From the NCBI RefSeq assembly GCF_030866805.1, contig NZ_CP133019.1, forward strand, positions 2,170,001 through 2,234,000: DNA of 64,000 bases. Reading direction: 5' to 3'. The stretch comes from Microbacterium terrisoli. Its GTDB lineage: Bacteria; Actinomycetota; Actinomycetes; Actinomycetales; Microbacteriaceae. Below the pieces are notes generated by a model. The model ran no database searches. It was not told the origin of the DNA and saw only the letters and a program-made list of their open reading frames with translations. Positions 30,728 to 40,200 of the stretch are shown piece after piece. How positions within the stretch are numbered: position 1 is the first letter of the stretch; every line of letters starts with the position of its first letter. The position numbers and the translations under genes were made by a program.

Positions 30728-32563
30728 ATGCCCACTGTCACATATGACGTTCCAGCCATCGTGCCCGCCGACCCGCAGGCCAACATCACAGATCTGCTCG
30801 AGGACCGGGTCGCGGCCACGCCTGACCTCGCGCTGTTCTCGGTTCCAGAGGGAGACGGATGGCGGGATGTCTCGGCCTCCGCATTCCGTGCGCAGGTGGT
30901 CGCCCTGGCCAAAGGGTTCGTCGCCGGCGGCATCCAACCCGGTGACAAGGTCGGCTTGATCGCGCGCACGACGTATGACTGGACCCTCGTCGACTTCGCG
31001 CTCTTCTATGCCGGAGCCGTCATGGTTCCCATCTATGAGACGAGTTCGGCGGCACAGATCCAGTGGAACCTCGCGGACTCGGGCGCGATCGCGTGCATCG
31101 CCGAGCTGCCCGAGCACTCCGCCCGCCTTGCCGAGGCGCAGAAGGACCTGCCGCTTGTGCGTACGACCTGGAACATGCACGAGGGAGTCCTCGACACGTT
31201 GCGGTCCGAAGGCGCGTCGGTTGCCGACGACGAGATCGAGCGGCGCCGGTCGCTGGCCAACGGCGACGACATCGCCACGCTCATCTACACCGCGGGCACC
31301 ACCGGACGCCCGAAGGGCTGCGTGCTCACGCACAGCAACTTCGTCGAACTCGCCCGCAACTCGTCGCGAGCGCTGCGCGAGGTCGTGGAGACTCCGGGCG
31401 CATCCACTCTGCTGTTCATCACGACCGCGCACGTGTTCGCGCGGTTCATCAGCATCCTCAACATCCACGCCGGAGTGAAGACAGGTCACCAGCCCGACAC
31501 GAAGCACCTGCTGCCGGCACTCGGGTCGTTCAAGCCCACGTTCCTGCTGGCCGTGCCGCGCGTGTTCGAGAAGGTGTACAACTCGGCCGAGCAGAAGGCC
31601 GAGTCCGCCGGCAAGGGAAAGATCTTCCGCTCTGCCGCCCGCACCGCGATCGAGCACTCGCGACTGACGCAGAACGGGCAGAAGATCCCGTTCTGGCTCG
31701 GCGTGAAGTTCCGCGTGTTCGACCGGCTCGTCTACAGCACGCTGCGCACGGCGATGGGCGGCAACATCGTCTACGCGATCTCGGGCTCGGCGCCGCTGGG
31801 CGAGCGGCTCGGCCACTTCTTCGCGAGCCTGGGCGTGACGGTGCTCGAAGGCTACGGCCTGACCGAGACCACGGCGCCGGCCACGGTGAACCTGGCGACC
31901 AAGACCAAGATCGGCACCGTGGGACCGGCACTGCCGGGCGTCGGGGTGCGCGTCGCCGAAGACGGCGAGGTGCAGGTGCGCGGGATCAACGTGTTCCGCG
32001 AGTACTGGCGCAACCCCGAGGCCACGGCGGCCGCGTTCGACGACGGCTGGTTCCGCACCGGCGACCTGGGCTCGTTCGACGACGACGGATTCTTGACGAT
32101 CACCGGCCGCAAGAAGGAGATCATCGTCACCGCGGGCGGCAAGAACGTCGCCCCCGCGACGCTCGAAGACCCGATCCGCGCCAACCCGGTGGTCAGTCAG
32201 GTGGTCGTGGTCGGCGAGAAGCGTCCGTTCATCGCGGCACTGGTGACGCTCGATGACGAGATGCTGCCGACGTGGCTGGCCAACAACGGCCTGCCCGCCG
32301 ACATGTCGATGGAGGAATGCGCCGCCAACCCGCAGGTGCGCGCCGAGGTGCAGCGTGCAGTCGACGAGGCGAATGCGATGGTCTCGCGGGCCGAGTCGAT
32401 CCGCAAGTTCACGATTCTGCCGACGGAGTGGACCGAGGCCAGCGGCCACCTCACCCCGAAGCTCAGCATCAAGCGCAACGTGATCCTGAAGGACTTCGCG
32501 GCGGCCATCGACGACATCTACAACCTGCCGGCCACCGCGACCACGGGCGTGTCGCTGAAGTAG
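30728..32563 (+). CDS. Long-chain fatty acid--CoA ligase (FadD15-like)
   Basis: AMP-forming acyl-CoA synthetase of 611 residues, preceded by GAAGGAG and the ATG at 30728. The phosphate loop reads LIYTAGTTGRPKG (about 187-199, Ala instead of the usual Ser at the third position). GYGLTETTAP and GWFRTGDLGSFDDDGFL (the adenylate motif) and GRKKEIIVTAGGKNVAP follow, with the catalytic Lys close to the C-terminal end. The divergent neighbour is PlsC, so the pair could activate and use fatty acids for phospholipids. The exact chain-length preference is not readable. Confidence 0.94.
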   Translation: MPTVTYDVPAIVPADPQANITDLLEDRVAATPDLALFSVPEGDGWRDVSASAFRAQVVALAKGFVAGGIQPGDKVGLIARTTYDWTLVDFALFYAGAVMVPIYETSSAAQIQWNLADSGAIACIAELPEHSARLAEAQKDLPLVRTTWNMHEGVLDTLRSEGASVADDEIERRRSLANGDDIATLIYTAGTTGRPKGCVLTHSNFVELARNSSRALREVVETPGASTLLFITTAHVFARFISILNIHAGVKTGHQPDTKHLLPALGSFKPTFLLAVPRVFEKVYNSAEQKAESAGKGKIFRSAARTAIEHSRLTQNGQKIPFWLGVKFRVFDRLVYSTLRTAMGGNIVYAISGSAPLGERLGHFFASLGVTVLEGYGLTETTAPATVNLATKTKIGTVGPALPGVGVRVAEDGEVQVRGINVFREYWRNPEATAAAFDDGWFRTGDLGSFDDDGFLTITGRKKEIIVTAGGKNVAPATLEDPIRANPVVSQVVVVGEKRPFIAALVTLDDEMLPTWLANNGLPADMSMEECAANPQVRAEVQRAVDEANAMVSRAESIRKFTILPTEWTEASGHLTPKLSIKRNVILKDFAAAIDDIYNLPATATTGVSLK

Positions 32564-32593
32564 CCGCCCGCCCGGCCGCGCGTCGCGCGTCTC

Positions 32594-32650
32594 GTCGAAA
32601 TCATGTGATTTCAACGGGCACACATGCGTTTGACGTCGATCACATGTGTG
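32594..32650 (+). repeat. Intergenic palindromic element, copy 1 (degenerate right end)
   Basis: The left arm GTCGAAATCATGTGATTTC (32594-32612) contains the near-palindrome GAAATCA-TG-TGATTTC. It is followed by CACACAT (32619-32625) and ATGTGTG (32644-32650), a seven-base inner inverted repeat. TTGACGTCG lies in the middle. The 22-base left arm plus AAC matches the reverse complement of copy 2 exactly. The right terminal arm is degraded (TCATGTGTGCTCG). Same orientation as copy 3. Confidence 0.7.
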
Positions 32651-32889
32651 GCCGTGGTCTTCATGTGTGCTCGTGGTCTCCGTGGTCGGCCACGGTGCGC
32701 ATTTGTGCGCGTGCCCGTACCGCTGGCTTCGGCCGTGGTCGCATGTGCGCCGGTGGCCCCGGTGTTCGGCGCAGCGCACGGTCGGTCATGACCGCGGTGC
32801 GGTGACCGCCCTCAGCGCGACTGCGGGACGATCGGTCCGCGCCGCCGTTGCCCGCTCAAGGCGTTCGGCACCCGCGGCCCATGCACGCT

Positions 32890-33042
32890 CGATACGCGCG
32901 ACACGCCCGACACGCGCGACACGCGCAGCGTTCGTCCGCTCGACACGCGCCGGCCGCCCGACGCGCTCGACACGCCCGGCCCGCTCGACACGCGCCGCCC
33001 ACCCGACACGCTCAACCCCCGCACGACCCGTTCGACACGCTG
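32890..33042. repeat. Degenerate nine-base tandem repeat (CGACACGC family)
   Basis: The unit CGACACGC recurs eight times, at 32899, 32908, 32917, 32941, 32968, 32986, 33004 and 33033. The spacings of 9, 9, 24, 27, 18, 18 and 29 are mostly multiples of nine. The stretch is GC-rich and lies upstream of no obvious promoter. It looks like an expanded and decayed minisatellite; function unknown. Confidence 0.6.
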
Positions 33043-33106
33043 AGCCCGCGCAACCCTCGCAAGACGTTCGACCGCACGCGAGCCCGACCCGTGCCGAGCG
33101 CAGCAG

Positions 33107-34132
33107 CTAGCCGAACGACGGCCCGGCCTCAGGACGTGGACGACGGGTCGGAGAGTGGATGCCGTAGGCCGCGAGTCGGCCCGCGAAAGCCGGGATCGAC
33201 ACGATGTGCTCGCCTGTCGCGCGGATCAGCCGTCGACCGCTGGATGCGCGAATCACGTCCTCACGCTTCTTCTCATCGAGCACGGTCTCCTCGATCGACA
33301 CTCCCTTGCGCATCGATTCGTCGAGGTACTTCGCCTTGCCGTCGAACTCGAACCACCAGTCGTCGGTGTCGATATCGACGTAATACATCCCGCCGTCGGG
33401 CCGCGGCACTCCTACCTGCAACCCCCGAATGACGAAACCGAGCTGCACCAGCCGCAAGCGGCTCACGCTCTCGCCCGGGAGTTGCGCTCGGCCGTCGGCG
33501 AACGCGAGAACCCACGCTGCCTTGCGGGCACCGCGTGTCGCGGACATGCGGCCGAGAACTGCGCGCATCTGGTCGCGGAGCTGTTCCGCGGCATCCTCGT
33601 CATACAGCCGTGACGGCGAGGATGCCGCGACACTGTGCAATGCCGCATCCGCGCAGCTCACCGCCGTCTCGAGTGAGGCCGACCTTGCGACATCCACAAC
33701 CGAACGCGCCAGCGTGGTGCAGCGGATGCCGTCGACTTCTTCAATGTCGTCCGCGTCGTGTGCCTCACGATGCCGGAGGACATCGCGGGTGCTGGAAGCT
33801 CTGACTCCGTCGCTGCAGAGAACGTGAACACGATCGGGTGGACGGCCGAAGAGCGGCAATCCATGCACGACCGCGGCCGACTCATGGCAGGCGACCGGCC
33901 CGGGCTCTTCTCGGGCATCCTCCATCACGGCGGCCACGTGCGCGAGGTGCTGCTGCTCCCAGTAGAGGTCGTCCCAGAAGTCCTGTGCCACGTACCATCC
34001 CTGATGCACGCGGCGCACCGATTCGAGGCGCACCGCGGTTCGAATCTGCCGATCGGTCCATCCGGTGGCAACGAGGCCGGCTCGCGATCGCAGGGCGGAG
34101 CGGATCGTCCCGATGTCGTGCGCCGTTCGCAT
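33107..34132 (-). CDS. AbiEi-like antitoxin-domain / nuclease-like protein (orphan)
   Basis: A 341-residue protein. The N terminus (about 10-50: SRAGLVATGWTDRQIRTAVR, RRVHQGWYV) is the winged-helix type seen in AbiEi-family type IV antitoxin domains. The C-terminal part (GMYYVDIDTDDWWFEFDGKA then KREDVIRASSGRRLIRAT) has an acidic pair followed by FDGK and looks like a DUF559/PD-(D/E)XK nuclease-like domain. In Microbacteriaceae such solitary genes are common; no AbiEii toxin partner is adjacent. It is bracketed by inverted copies of a palindromic element. Ribosome site weak. Function unknown. Confidence 0.8.
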   Translation of the reverse strand: MRTAHDIGTIRSALRSRAGLVATGWTDRQIRTAVRLESVRRVHQGWYVAQDFWDDLYWEQQHLAHVAAVMEDAREEPGPVACHESAAVVHGLPLFGRPPDRVHVLCSDGVRASSTRDVLRHREAHDADDIEEVDGIRCTTLARSVVDVARSASLETAVSCADAALHSVAASSPSRLYDEDAAEQLRDQMRAVLGRMSATRGARKAAWVLAFADGRAQLPGESVSRLRLVQLGFVIRGLQVGVPRPDGGMYYVDIDTDDWWFEFDGKAKYLDESMRKGVSIEETVLDEKKREDVIRASSGRRLIRATGEHIVSIPAFAGRLAAYGIHSPTRRPRPEAGPSFG

Positions 34133-34236
34133 ACCGACAGCCTGCTCGGGCCATCAGGTCAGGATCCGGCGCCCTACGCGATCGGTGGACGATCGCCAGC
34201 GTTGGCACCGTTGGGGAGGAGGCGCCGCCGCGCGGC

Positions 34237-34318
34237 CAAAATCATATGTACTCGTCCAGCACACATCATTCCGACGTCAATTTGATGTGCCCATGTTGAA
34301 ATCACATGATTTCGACAC
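34237..34318 (-). repeat. Intergenic palindromic element, copy 2 (inverted)
   Basis: This copy reads on the minus strand: its strong arm GAAATCACATGATTTCGAC ends at 34316, the inner pair is CACATCA (34262-34268) with TGATGTG (34283-34289), and AAATCATATG lies at the other end (34239-34248). The reverse complement carries the same 22-base left arm as copy 1 and the same TTGACGTCG core. It lies just downstream of def (stop at 34332) and upstream of the AbiEi-like gene, so it could also act as a terminator. Confidence 0.7.
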
Positions 34319-34331
34319 GAAGGGAGCCGGG

Positions 34332-34823
34332 TCAGAACCAGCTGGACTCGCGGATCTCACGCATCGCGACGCGACGCGTGTCCTTGTCGAGCCGGTCGAT
34401 GTACAGCTTGCCGTCGAGATGGTCGGTCTCGTGCTGCAGCGCCTGCGCGAGCACGCCGTCGCCCTCGATCGTGACCGGGTTGCCGTCGGCGTCGACGCCT
34501 TCGACCTTCGCGTGCGGGTACCGCACGACCTCGTGCCACAGTCCGGGCACCGACAGGCATCCCTCACCGATCGCCGTCGGCTCCCCCGACACTTCGACGA
34601 GTACGGGGTTGAACACGCAGCCGATGTCTCCGTCGACGTTGTAGCTGAACGCGCGCACGCCGACACCGATTTGGGATGCCGCGACTCCCGCGCGTCCGGG
34701 CAGCTCGACGGTGTCGACCAGGTCGCGCGCAAGCGCGCGGGTGCCCTCGTCGAACGTGGTCACCTCGGTGCCCGTCGAACGCAAAACGGGGTCGCCGAAC
34801 AGACGGATCTCTCGCACCGCCAT
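34332..34823 (-). CDS. def: Peptide deformylase
   Basis: Metalloenzyme that removes the N-formyl group from nascent proteins. The 163 residues carry motif 1 as GVAASQIGV (46-54; G replaced by A at the usual GLAAPQIG Pro position and Ser in place of Pro), motif 2 EGCLSVPG (87-94, metal-ligand Cys89), and motif 3 QHETDHLDG (130-138, His131, Glu132, His135). It starts two bases after the stop of the MinD-like ATPase gene, so the two are an operon. Confidence 0.95.
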   Translation of the reverse strand: MAVREIRLFGDPVLRSTGTEVTTFDEGTRALARDLVDTVELPGRAGVAASQIGVGVRAFSYNVDGDIGCVFNPVLVEVSGEPTAIGEGCLSVPGLWHEVVRYPHAKVEGVDADGNPVTIEGDGVLAQALQHETDHLDGKLYIDRLDKDTRRVAMREIRESSWF

Positions 34824-34825
34824 GG

Positions 34826-37225
34826 TCAGGCCGCTGCCGTCGCGTTCTCGCGCAGGCCCTCGACGACCGCGACGGCGAGCCGCCGGGCCGCCTGACGCGT
34901 GGCAGGCTGCAGGTCGTGGAACGTGATGGCGCTGCCCGTGCCGATCAGCGGGTCATACGGCATGCGCACCACCGTGCGTACGCGTGTGGTGAAGTGCGCT
35001 TCGAGCTCGTCTTCGCGCACGAGCGGGGTGCCCGGGCGGGAGTTGTTCAGCACCACGACGGCACTGCGCACCAGCCCGGCGAAGCCGTTGGTCTCCAACC
35101 AGGTCAGGGTCTCGGACGCCAGCCGTGCCTCGTCGATGCTCAGTCCCGACACGACCACGAGCTGGTCGGCGCTGTTCAGCGTCGCGCCCATGACCGAGTG
35201 CACGATGCCGGTGCCGGTGTCGGTGAGCACGATCGAGTAGTAGTGAGCGGCCAGGCCCGCGACATCCTGATAATCGACGTCGCTGAACGCCTCGGAGACA
35301 CGCGGGTCGGCATCGGATGCCAGGACGTCCAAGCGCGTCTGATCGCGCGCGACGATCGACGAGATGTCGTTGTAGCCGGCGACGGCCCCCTGCATGCGCG
35401 CGAGGTCGCGCACCGTCTTGCCGCTCGGGCGCGCGATCCGTTCGGCGAGAGTGCCCCGGTCGGGGTTCGCGTCGATCGCGATCACGCGGTCATCACGCGC
35501 ATCGGCCAAGGCCATGCCGAGCAGGGTCGTGATCGTCGTCTTGCCGACGCCGCCCTTGCGCGAGAGCACCGGCACGAACCGCGCTCCGCCGCTCAGAGGC
35601 GCCGCGATCCGGGTGGTGAGCTCTTTGCGTTCGCGTGCACGCTTGCCGTCGCCCAGGTTTATGCGCCCGCCCGAGAGCGAATACACGAAGTGCTGCCAGG
35701 TGCCTTCGGGCTCGCCACCGGCGATCTTGCCGCGTTCGAGCAGGCGGTCGGCGGTGAGCAGGTCAGAGGTCTCTTTGCCGGAGTCGAACTGATCAAGCCG
35801 CTTCGATGTCAGGCTGACCTCGGGACGGTGAGTCTGCACGCGCTCCACGTCGTGGCCACGCCCGGCGGGATTTTCATTCACGGATGCCTCCTCCAGCGCG
35901 CCTGCGGCAGGCTCGGTTTCGATCGGTTCGGCGTCAACCGGTTCGGCGTCGACGACGGTCGGATATGCGACGCCGATGTTCGGTGCCGCCGTGGCCACCG
36001 CTACCGTATCGCGCGCATCGTCCGCCTCGTCGGCGCCGCCCGCCTCGGCGGGGATGTCATCAGTGTCACCAGTCGCGGCCTCCACGTCACCGGCGGGCGC
36101 TTGCGCATCGGTCGTGTCTGCGGCCGGCGCATCCGGAGCCGGCTCAACCGTCTCAGGATGCGCATACCGTGCGATCGTGTTGTCGATGAGGGCTGCGAAC
36201 GCCGCGCGGTCGAACGGCTCGTCGCCGGCATGCCAGTCGTCGTCCGAATCGTCGACGAGGTCCGCGGCGTCGCCTCCGGCGTCTGCGGCGCCTGCTTCGT
36301 CGACCGCGGCTGTGTCGCCGAGGCCGTCGGTCCGGACGACGTCGCCTCTGATGTCGGCGTGATCAGCGGCTTCCCTCTCGGCCTCGTCGGCCCCGACAAC
36401 ATCCGCGTCTGCCACCTCGGTGACATCGGCATCAGCGCCAGCAACGTCCACGACGGTCTCGTCGGCGTCAGCGTCAGCAACTTCGTCGGCGTCGGCGCCG
36501 GCCGTGCAGTCCTCGGCCGCCTCGACCTCGATCACATCAAGGTCATCGTCGAGGTCGTCGGCTCGGGCCGCACGAGCCCCGTCGTCGTCCCCGTCGACTT
36601 CATCGTCGACCACATCCGCGTCAACCACGTCGTCGTCCTCGTTCACGTCGACCTCGTCGAGCTCGACGTCGACCACATCCGCATCATCCGCGTCGGAGTT
36701 GGCGTCGACAGGGCCACCGGCCGCGTCATCCGCGTCCGAGCCGGCCGCGGCATCCACCTCGACCACGTCAGCATCGTCGACCACGTGGACCTCATCGACC
36801 TCATCGGCCTGATCGACCTGAGCAGCCTCGTCGGCCTCGTCCACGTCGACCGCTTCCGGACCATCGACCGCGCCGTCCGCTTCAACGACCTCGACCGCGT
36901 CATCACCCTCGACCGCGCCATCACCTTCGTCCGCGACAGCATCGTCGGCGGCGGCATCCACGTCCATCGCACGCACCGGCGCGACCGGTCCATCATCGTA
37001 CGTCACACTCTCGCCGCCGTCGTCGAACGAGACCTCGTCTCCGACGACGTCGTCGTCGGAGAGCTCGTCCTCGTCGACCGTCGGCAGAGCGACACTCACC
37101 TGTGCCGTGGCCGTCGTCGTGGTGCCGAGGATGCCGAGGATGCCGGTGTCGGCTCGCGTCACCTCGGGAAGGATCCCGAGTTCGGTGGACTCGTCAGGGG
37201 TATGGTCGGGGTGATCGGGCGTCAC
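34826..37225 (-). CDS. MinD/ParA-like ATPase with a very long acidic N-terminal region
   Basis: A 799-residue protein. The C-terminal 250 residues form a MinD/ParA-type ATPase with deviant Walker A SRKGGVGKTT (about 555-564), IDANPDRGTLAERI, TVRDLARMQG and VRMPYDPLIGTGSAI. This resembles EspI/ESX-associated MinD-like ATPases of actinobacteria. Residues 1 to about 450 are low-complexity, rich in Asp, Glu, Val and Ala (for example VDEADEAAQVDQADEVDEVH), with a linker (RLDQFDSGKETSDLLTADRL) before the ATPase. No ParB or type VII secretion gene is adjacent. GTG start at 37225 after GGAG. Co-transcribed with def. Role not known. Confidence 0.8.
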   Translation of the reverse strand: MTPDHPDHTPDESTELGILPEVTRADTGILGILGTTTTATAQVSVALPTVDEDELSDDDVVGDEVSFDDGGESVTYDDGPVAPVRAMDVDAAADDAVADEGDGAVEGDDAVEVVEADGAVDGPEAVDVDEADEAAQVDQADEVDEVHVVDDADVVEVDAAAGSDADDAAGGPVDANSDADDADVVDVELDEVDVNEDDDVVDADVVDDEVDGDDDGARAARADDLDDDLDVIEVEAAEDCTAGADADEVADADADETVVDVAGADADVTEVADADVVGADEAEREAADHADIRGDVVRTDGLGDTAAVDEAGAADAGGDAADLVDDSDDDWHAGDEPFDRAAFAALIDNTIARYAHPETVEPAPDAPAADTTDAQAPAGDVEAATGDTDDIPAEAGGADEADDARDTVAVATAAPNIGVAYPTVVDAEPVDAEPIETEPAAGALEEASVNENPAGRGHDVERVQTHRPEVSLTSKRLDQFDSGKETSDLLTADRLLERGKIAGGEPEGTWQHFVYSLSGGRINLGDGKRARERKELTTRIAAPLSGGARFVPVLSRKGGVGKTTITTLLGMALADARDDRVIAIDANPDRGTLAERIARPSGKTVRDLARMQGAVAGYNDISSIVARDQTRLDVLASDADPRVSEAFSDVDYQDVAGLAAHYYSIVLTDTGTGIVHSVMGATLNSADQLVVVSGLSIDEARLASETLTWLETNGFAGLVRSAVVVLNNSRPGTPLVREDELEAHFTTRVRTVVRMPYDPLIGTGSAITFHDLQPATRQAARRLAVAVVEGLRENATAAA

Positions 37226-37274
37226 AGCGGGTTGTCTCCAAGAAGCGTCGGGGCCGGTTAGCCCGCCCTCCAGG

Positions 37275-40200
37275 CTACTGCCGCGGGTGGATGACGACCA
37301 AAAGATCCCCTGCTTCGACCTGAGAAGTGCCGTCCAGAACCACGCGTTCGATCACGCCTCCCACCGGTGCGGTGATGGCCGCTTCCATCTTCATCGCCTC
37401 GATCGAGGCGACTGGCTGTCCGGCCTCGACGACATCGCCTTCGGCGACCTTGACGGTCACGGCACCCGAGAAGGGAGCCGCGACCTGTCCCGGCCGCGAA
37501 GCGTCGGCCTTCTCGGCCTGCCGCGCTTCGACGTCGATGCTGCGGTCACGCACGAACACGGGCCGCAGCTGGCCGTTCAGAGTCGTCATGACCGAGCGCA
37601 TGCCCTTCTCGTCGGCCTCGCCGATGGCCTCGAGCCCGACGTACAGCTGCACGCCGCGTTCGAGGTCGACGACGTGCTCGACGCCGGGGACCAGGCCATA
37701 GAGGTAGTCGGCTGTCTCGAGCACGCTCAGGTCGCCGTACTGCTCCCGCAGCTGGCGGAACGAGTGGGTCGGCGCGGGGAACAGCAGCTCGTTGAGCATC
37801 TCGCGCCGGGTCGAGGAGTCGGCATCCAGCGCCGCCGCCTGATCGTCGGTGAGCGGCGTCACACCGTGCTTGATGTCGCGACCGGCGAGCACCTTGGTGC
37901 GGAACGGCTCGGGCCATCCGCCGGGAAGGTCCCCGAGCTCCCCCGCCATGAACGCGACGACCGAGTCGGGCACGTCATAGTGTTCGGGGTTCTCGGCGAA
38001 GTCCGCCGGGTCCGCCTTGACGGCGGCCAGGTGCAGCGCCAGATCGCCGACCACCTTCGAGGACGGAGTGACCTTGGGCACCCGTCCGAGGATCGCGTCG
38101 GCCGCGGCGTACATGTCCTCGATGAGCTCGAAGTCCTCCGACAGGCCCAGCGCGATGGCCTGCTGGCGCAGGTTCGACAGCTGCCCACCGGGGATCTCGT
38201 GGTGATACACGCGCCCTGTGGGGCCGGGCAGTCCCGACTCGAACGGCCCGTACAGGTGGCGCACCGCCTCCCAGTACGGCTCCAGATCGGTCACGGCCGA
38301 CAGGTCGATGCCGGTGTCGCGATCGGTGTGCGCCAGGGCCGCGATCAGTGCCGACAGGGAGGGCTGGCTCGTCGTTCCCGACATCGGAGCGGCCGCGGCA
38401 TCCACCGCATCGGCGCCGGCCGCACTCGCCGCCAGCAGCGTGCCCAGCTGCCCGCCTGCGGTGTCGTGCGTGTGCACGTGGACAGGCAGGTCGAACCGGT
38501 CGCGCAGCGCCGCGACGAGCTTCGCTGCGGCGCCCGGCCGCAGCAGGCCCGCCATGTCTTTGATCGCCAGGATGTGCGCGCCGGCCTGAACGATCTGCTC
38601 CGCCAGGCGCAGGTAGTAGTCCAGCGTGTAGAGGTCCTCGGCGGGGTTGAGCAGGTCGCCGGTGTAGCAGACGGCGACCTCGGCCACGGCGGTGTCGGTG
38701 GACAGGACCGCATCGATGGCGGGGCGCATCTGGGCGACGTCGTTGAGGGCGTCGAAGATGCGGAAGATGTCGATTCCGGATGCCGCGGCCTCGCGCACGA
38801 ACGCGTCGGTGACCTGCGTCGGATAGGGCGTGTACCCGACCGTGTTGCGACCGCGCAGCAGCATCTGGATCGCGATGTTCGGCATGGCGGTGCGCAGAGC
38901 GTCCAGGCGCTCCCACGGGTCTTCGCCCAGGAACCGCAGCGCGACGTCGTAGGTGGCCCCGCCCCACGCTTCGACCGACAGCAGCTGCGGGGTCAGGCGT
39001 GCCACGTACGGGGCGACGGCGGCGAGGTCCTTGGTGCGCACCCGGGTGGCCAGCAGAGACTGGTGCGCGTCGCGGAAGGTCGTATCGGTGACCGCCAGCG
39101 CCTGCCGGCCGCGCAGCTCAGCGGCGAAGCCTGTCGGCCCCAGCCGCAGCAGACGCTGACGCGAACCCTCGGGGGCCGGCACCGTGAGGTCGACGGCGGG
39201 CAGCTTGGCCACGGGGTCGACGGTCACCGGGTTCGGCCCGTGCGGCCGGTTGACGGTCGTGTCGGCGAGCCAGGTGAGGATCTTGCTGCCGCGGTCCTTC
39301 GAGACGCGGCCGCGCAGCAGCTCGGGACGGGACTCGATGAACAGCGTCGAGACGTCGCCTGCGAGGAACTCGGGGTCGTCGAAGACCGCCTGCAGGAACG
39401 GGATGTTGGTGGCCACACCGCGGATGCGGAACTCGGCCAGAGCGCGTCGTGCGCGCTTGACGGCGGCGGGAAAATCGCGGCCGCGGCAGATCAGCTTCGC
39501 GAGCATCGAGTCGAAGTGCGGGCTGATCTGGGACCCGGCCGCGGTCGTCCCGCCGTCGAGGCGGATGCCGGCGCCGCCCGGCGACCGGTAGGTGGTGATC
39601 TTGCCGGTGTCGGGGCGGAAGTTCTGCGACGGATCCTCGGTGGTGATGCGGCACTGCACGGCCGACCCGCGCAGCCGGATCTCGTCCTGCCGCAGGCCGA
39701 GATCGGCGAGCGTCTCGCCGGCGGCGATGCGCATCTGCGCCTGGACGAGGTCGACGTCGGTGACCTCTTCGGTCACCGTGTGCTCGACCTGGATGCGCGG
39801 GTTCATCTCGATGAAGACGACCTCGCCGGTGCGCTCCCCCTCGGTCTCGAGCAGGAACTCGACGGTGCCCGCGTTCTGATAGCCGATCGAGCGTGCGAAT
39901 GCGATGGCGTGCCGGTGCAGGCTGCGGCGGATCTCGTCGTCGAGGTTCGGCGCGGGTGCGATCTCGACGACCTTCTGGTGGCGGCGCTGCATCGAGCAGT
40001 CGCGTTCGAACAGGTGCACTGTCTCGCCGTGCGCGTCGGCCAGAACCTGCACTTCGATGTGACGCGGGCGCAGGACCGCCTGCTCGAGGAACATGCGCGG
40101 GTCGCCGAACGCGCTGCCGGCCTCGTGCATCGCCTCTGCCAGTGCCTGCGCGAGTTCGCCCTTCGACGCGACCCGCCGCATCCCGCGTCCGCCGCCGCCG

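Larger units (their letters stand above)
32564..33106. other. 543-base intergenic region with repeats and no supported gene
   Basis: No convincing gene was seen between the acyl-CoA synthetase and the AbiEi-like gene. The region holds the first copy of the intergenic palindromic element (32594-32650), a GTGG-rich stretch (32650-32780) and a degenerate nine-base tandem repeat (32890-33042). Open frames here are short, Arg/His/Ala-rich and lack ribosome sites. Confidence 0.6.

Noticed and set aside
30527..32779. Upstream extension of the plsC frame to 981 residues
   Set aside because: It is antisense to the fadD-like gene, with no family sequence; PlsC homology begins at MFYWLMKYVVIG (30526).
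32848..33432. Plus-strand frame with Arg-His-Ala repeats
   Set aside because: It is generated by the nine-base tandem repeat and continues antisense into the AbiEi-like gene; no ribosome site or domain.
34676..37261. Plus-strand frame of 861 residues over the MinD-like gene
   Set aside because: The minus frame has a clear MinD ATPase and a conserved start; the plus frame has no domain and mirrors the acidic region.
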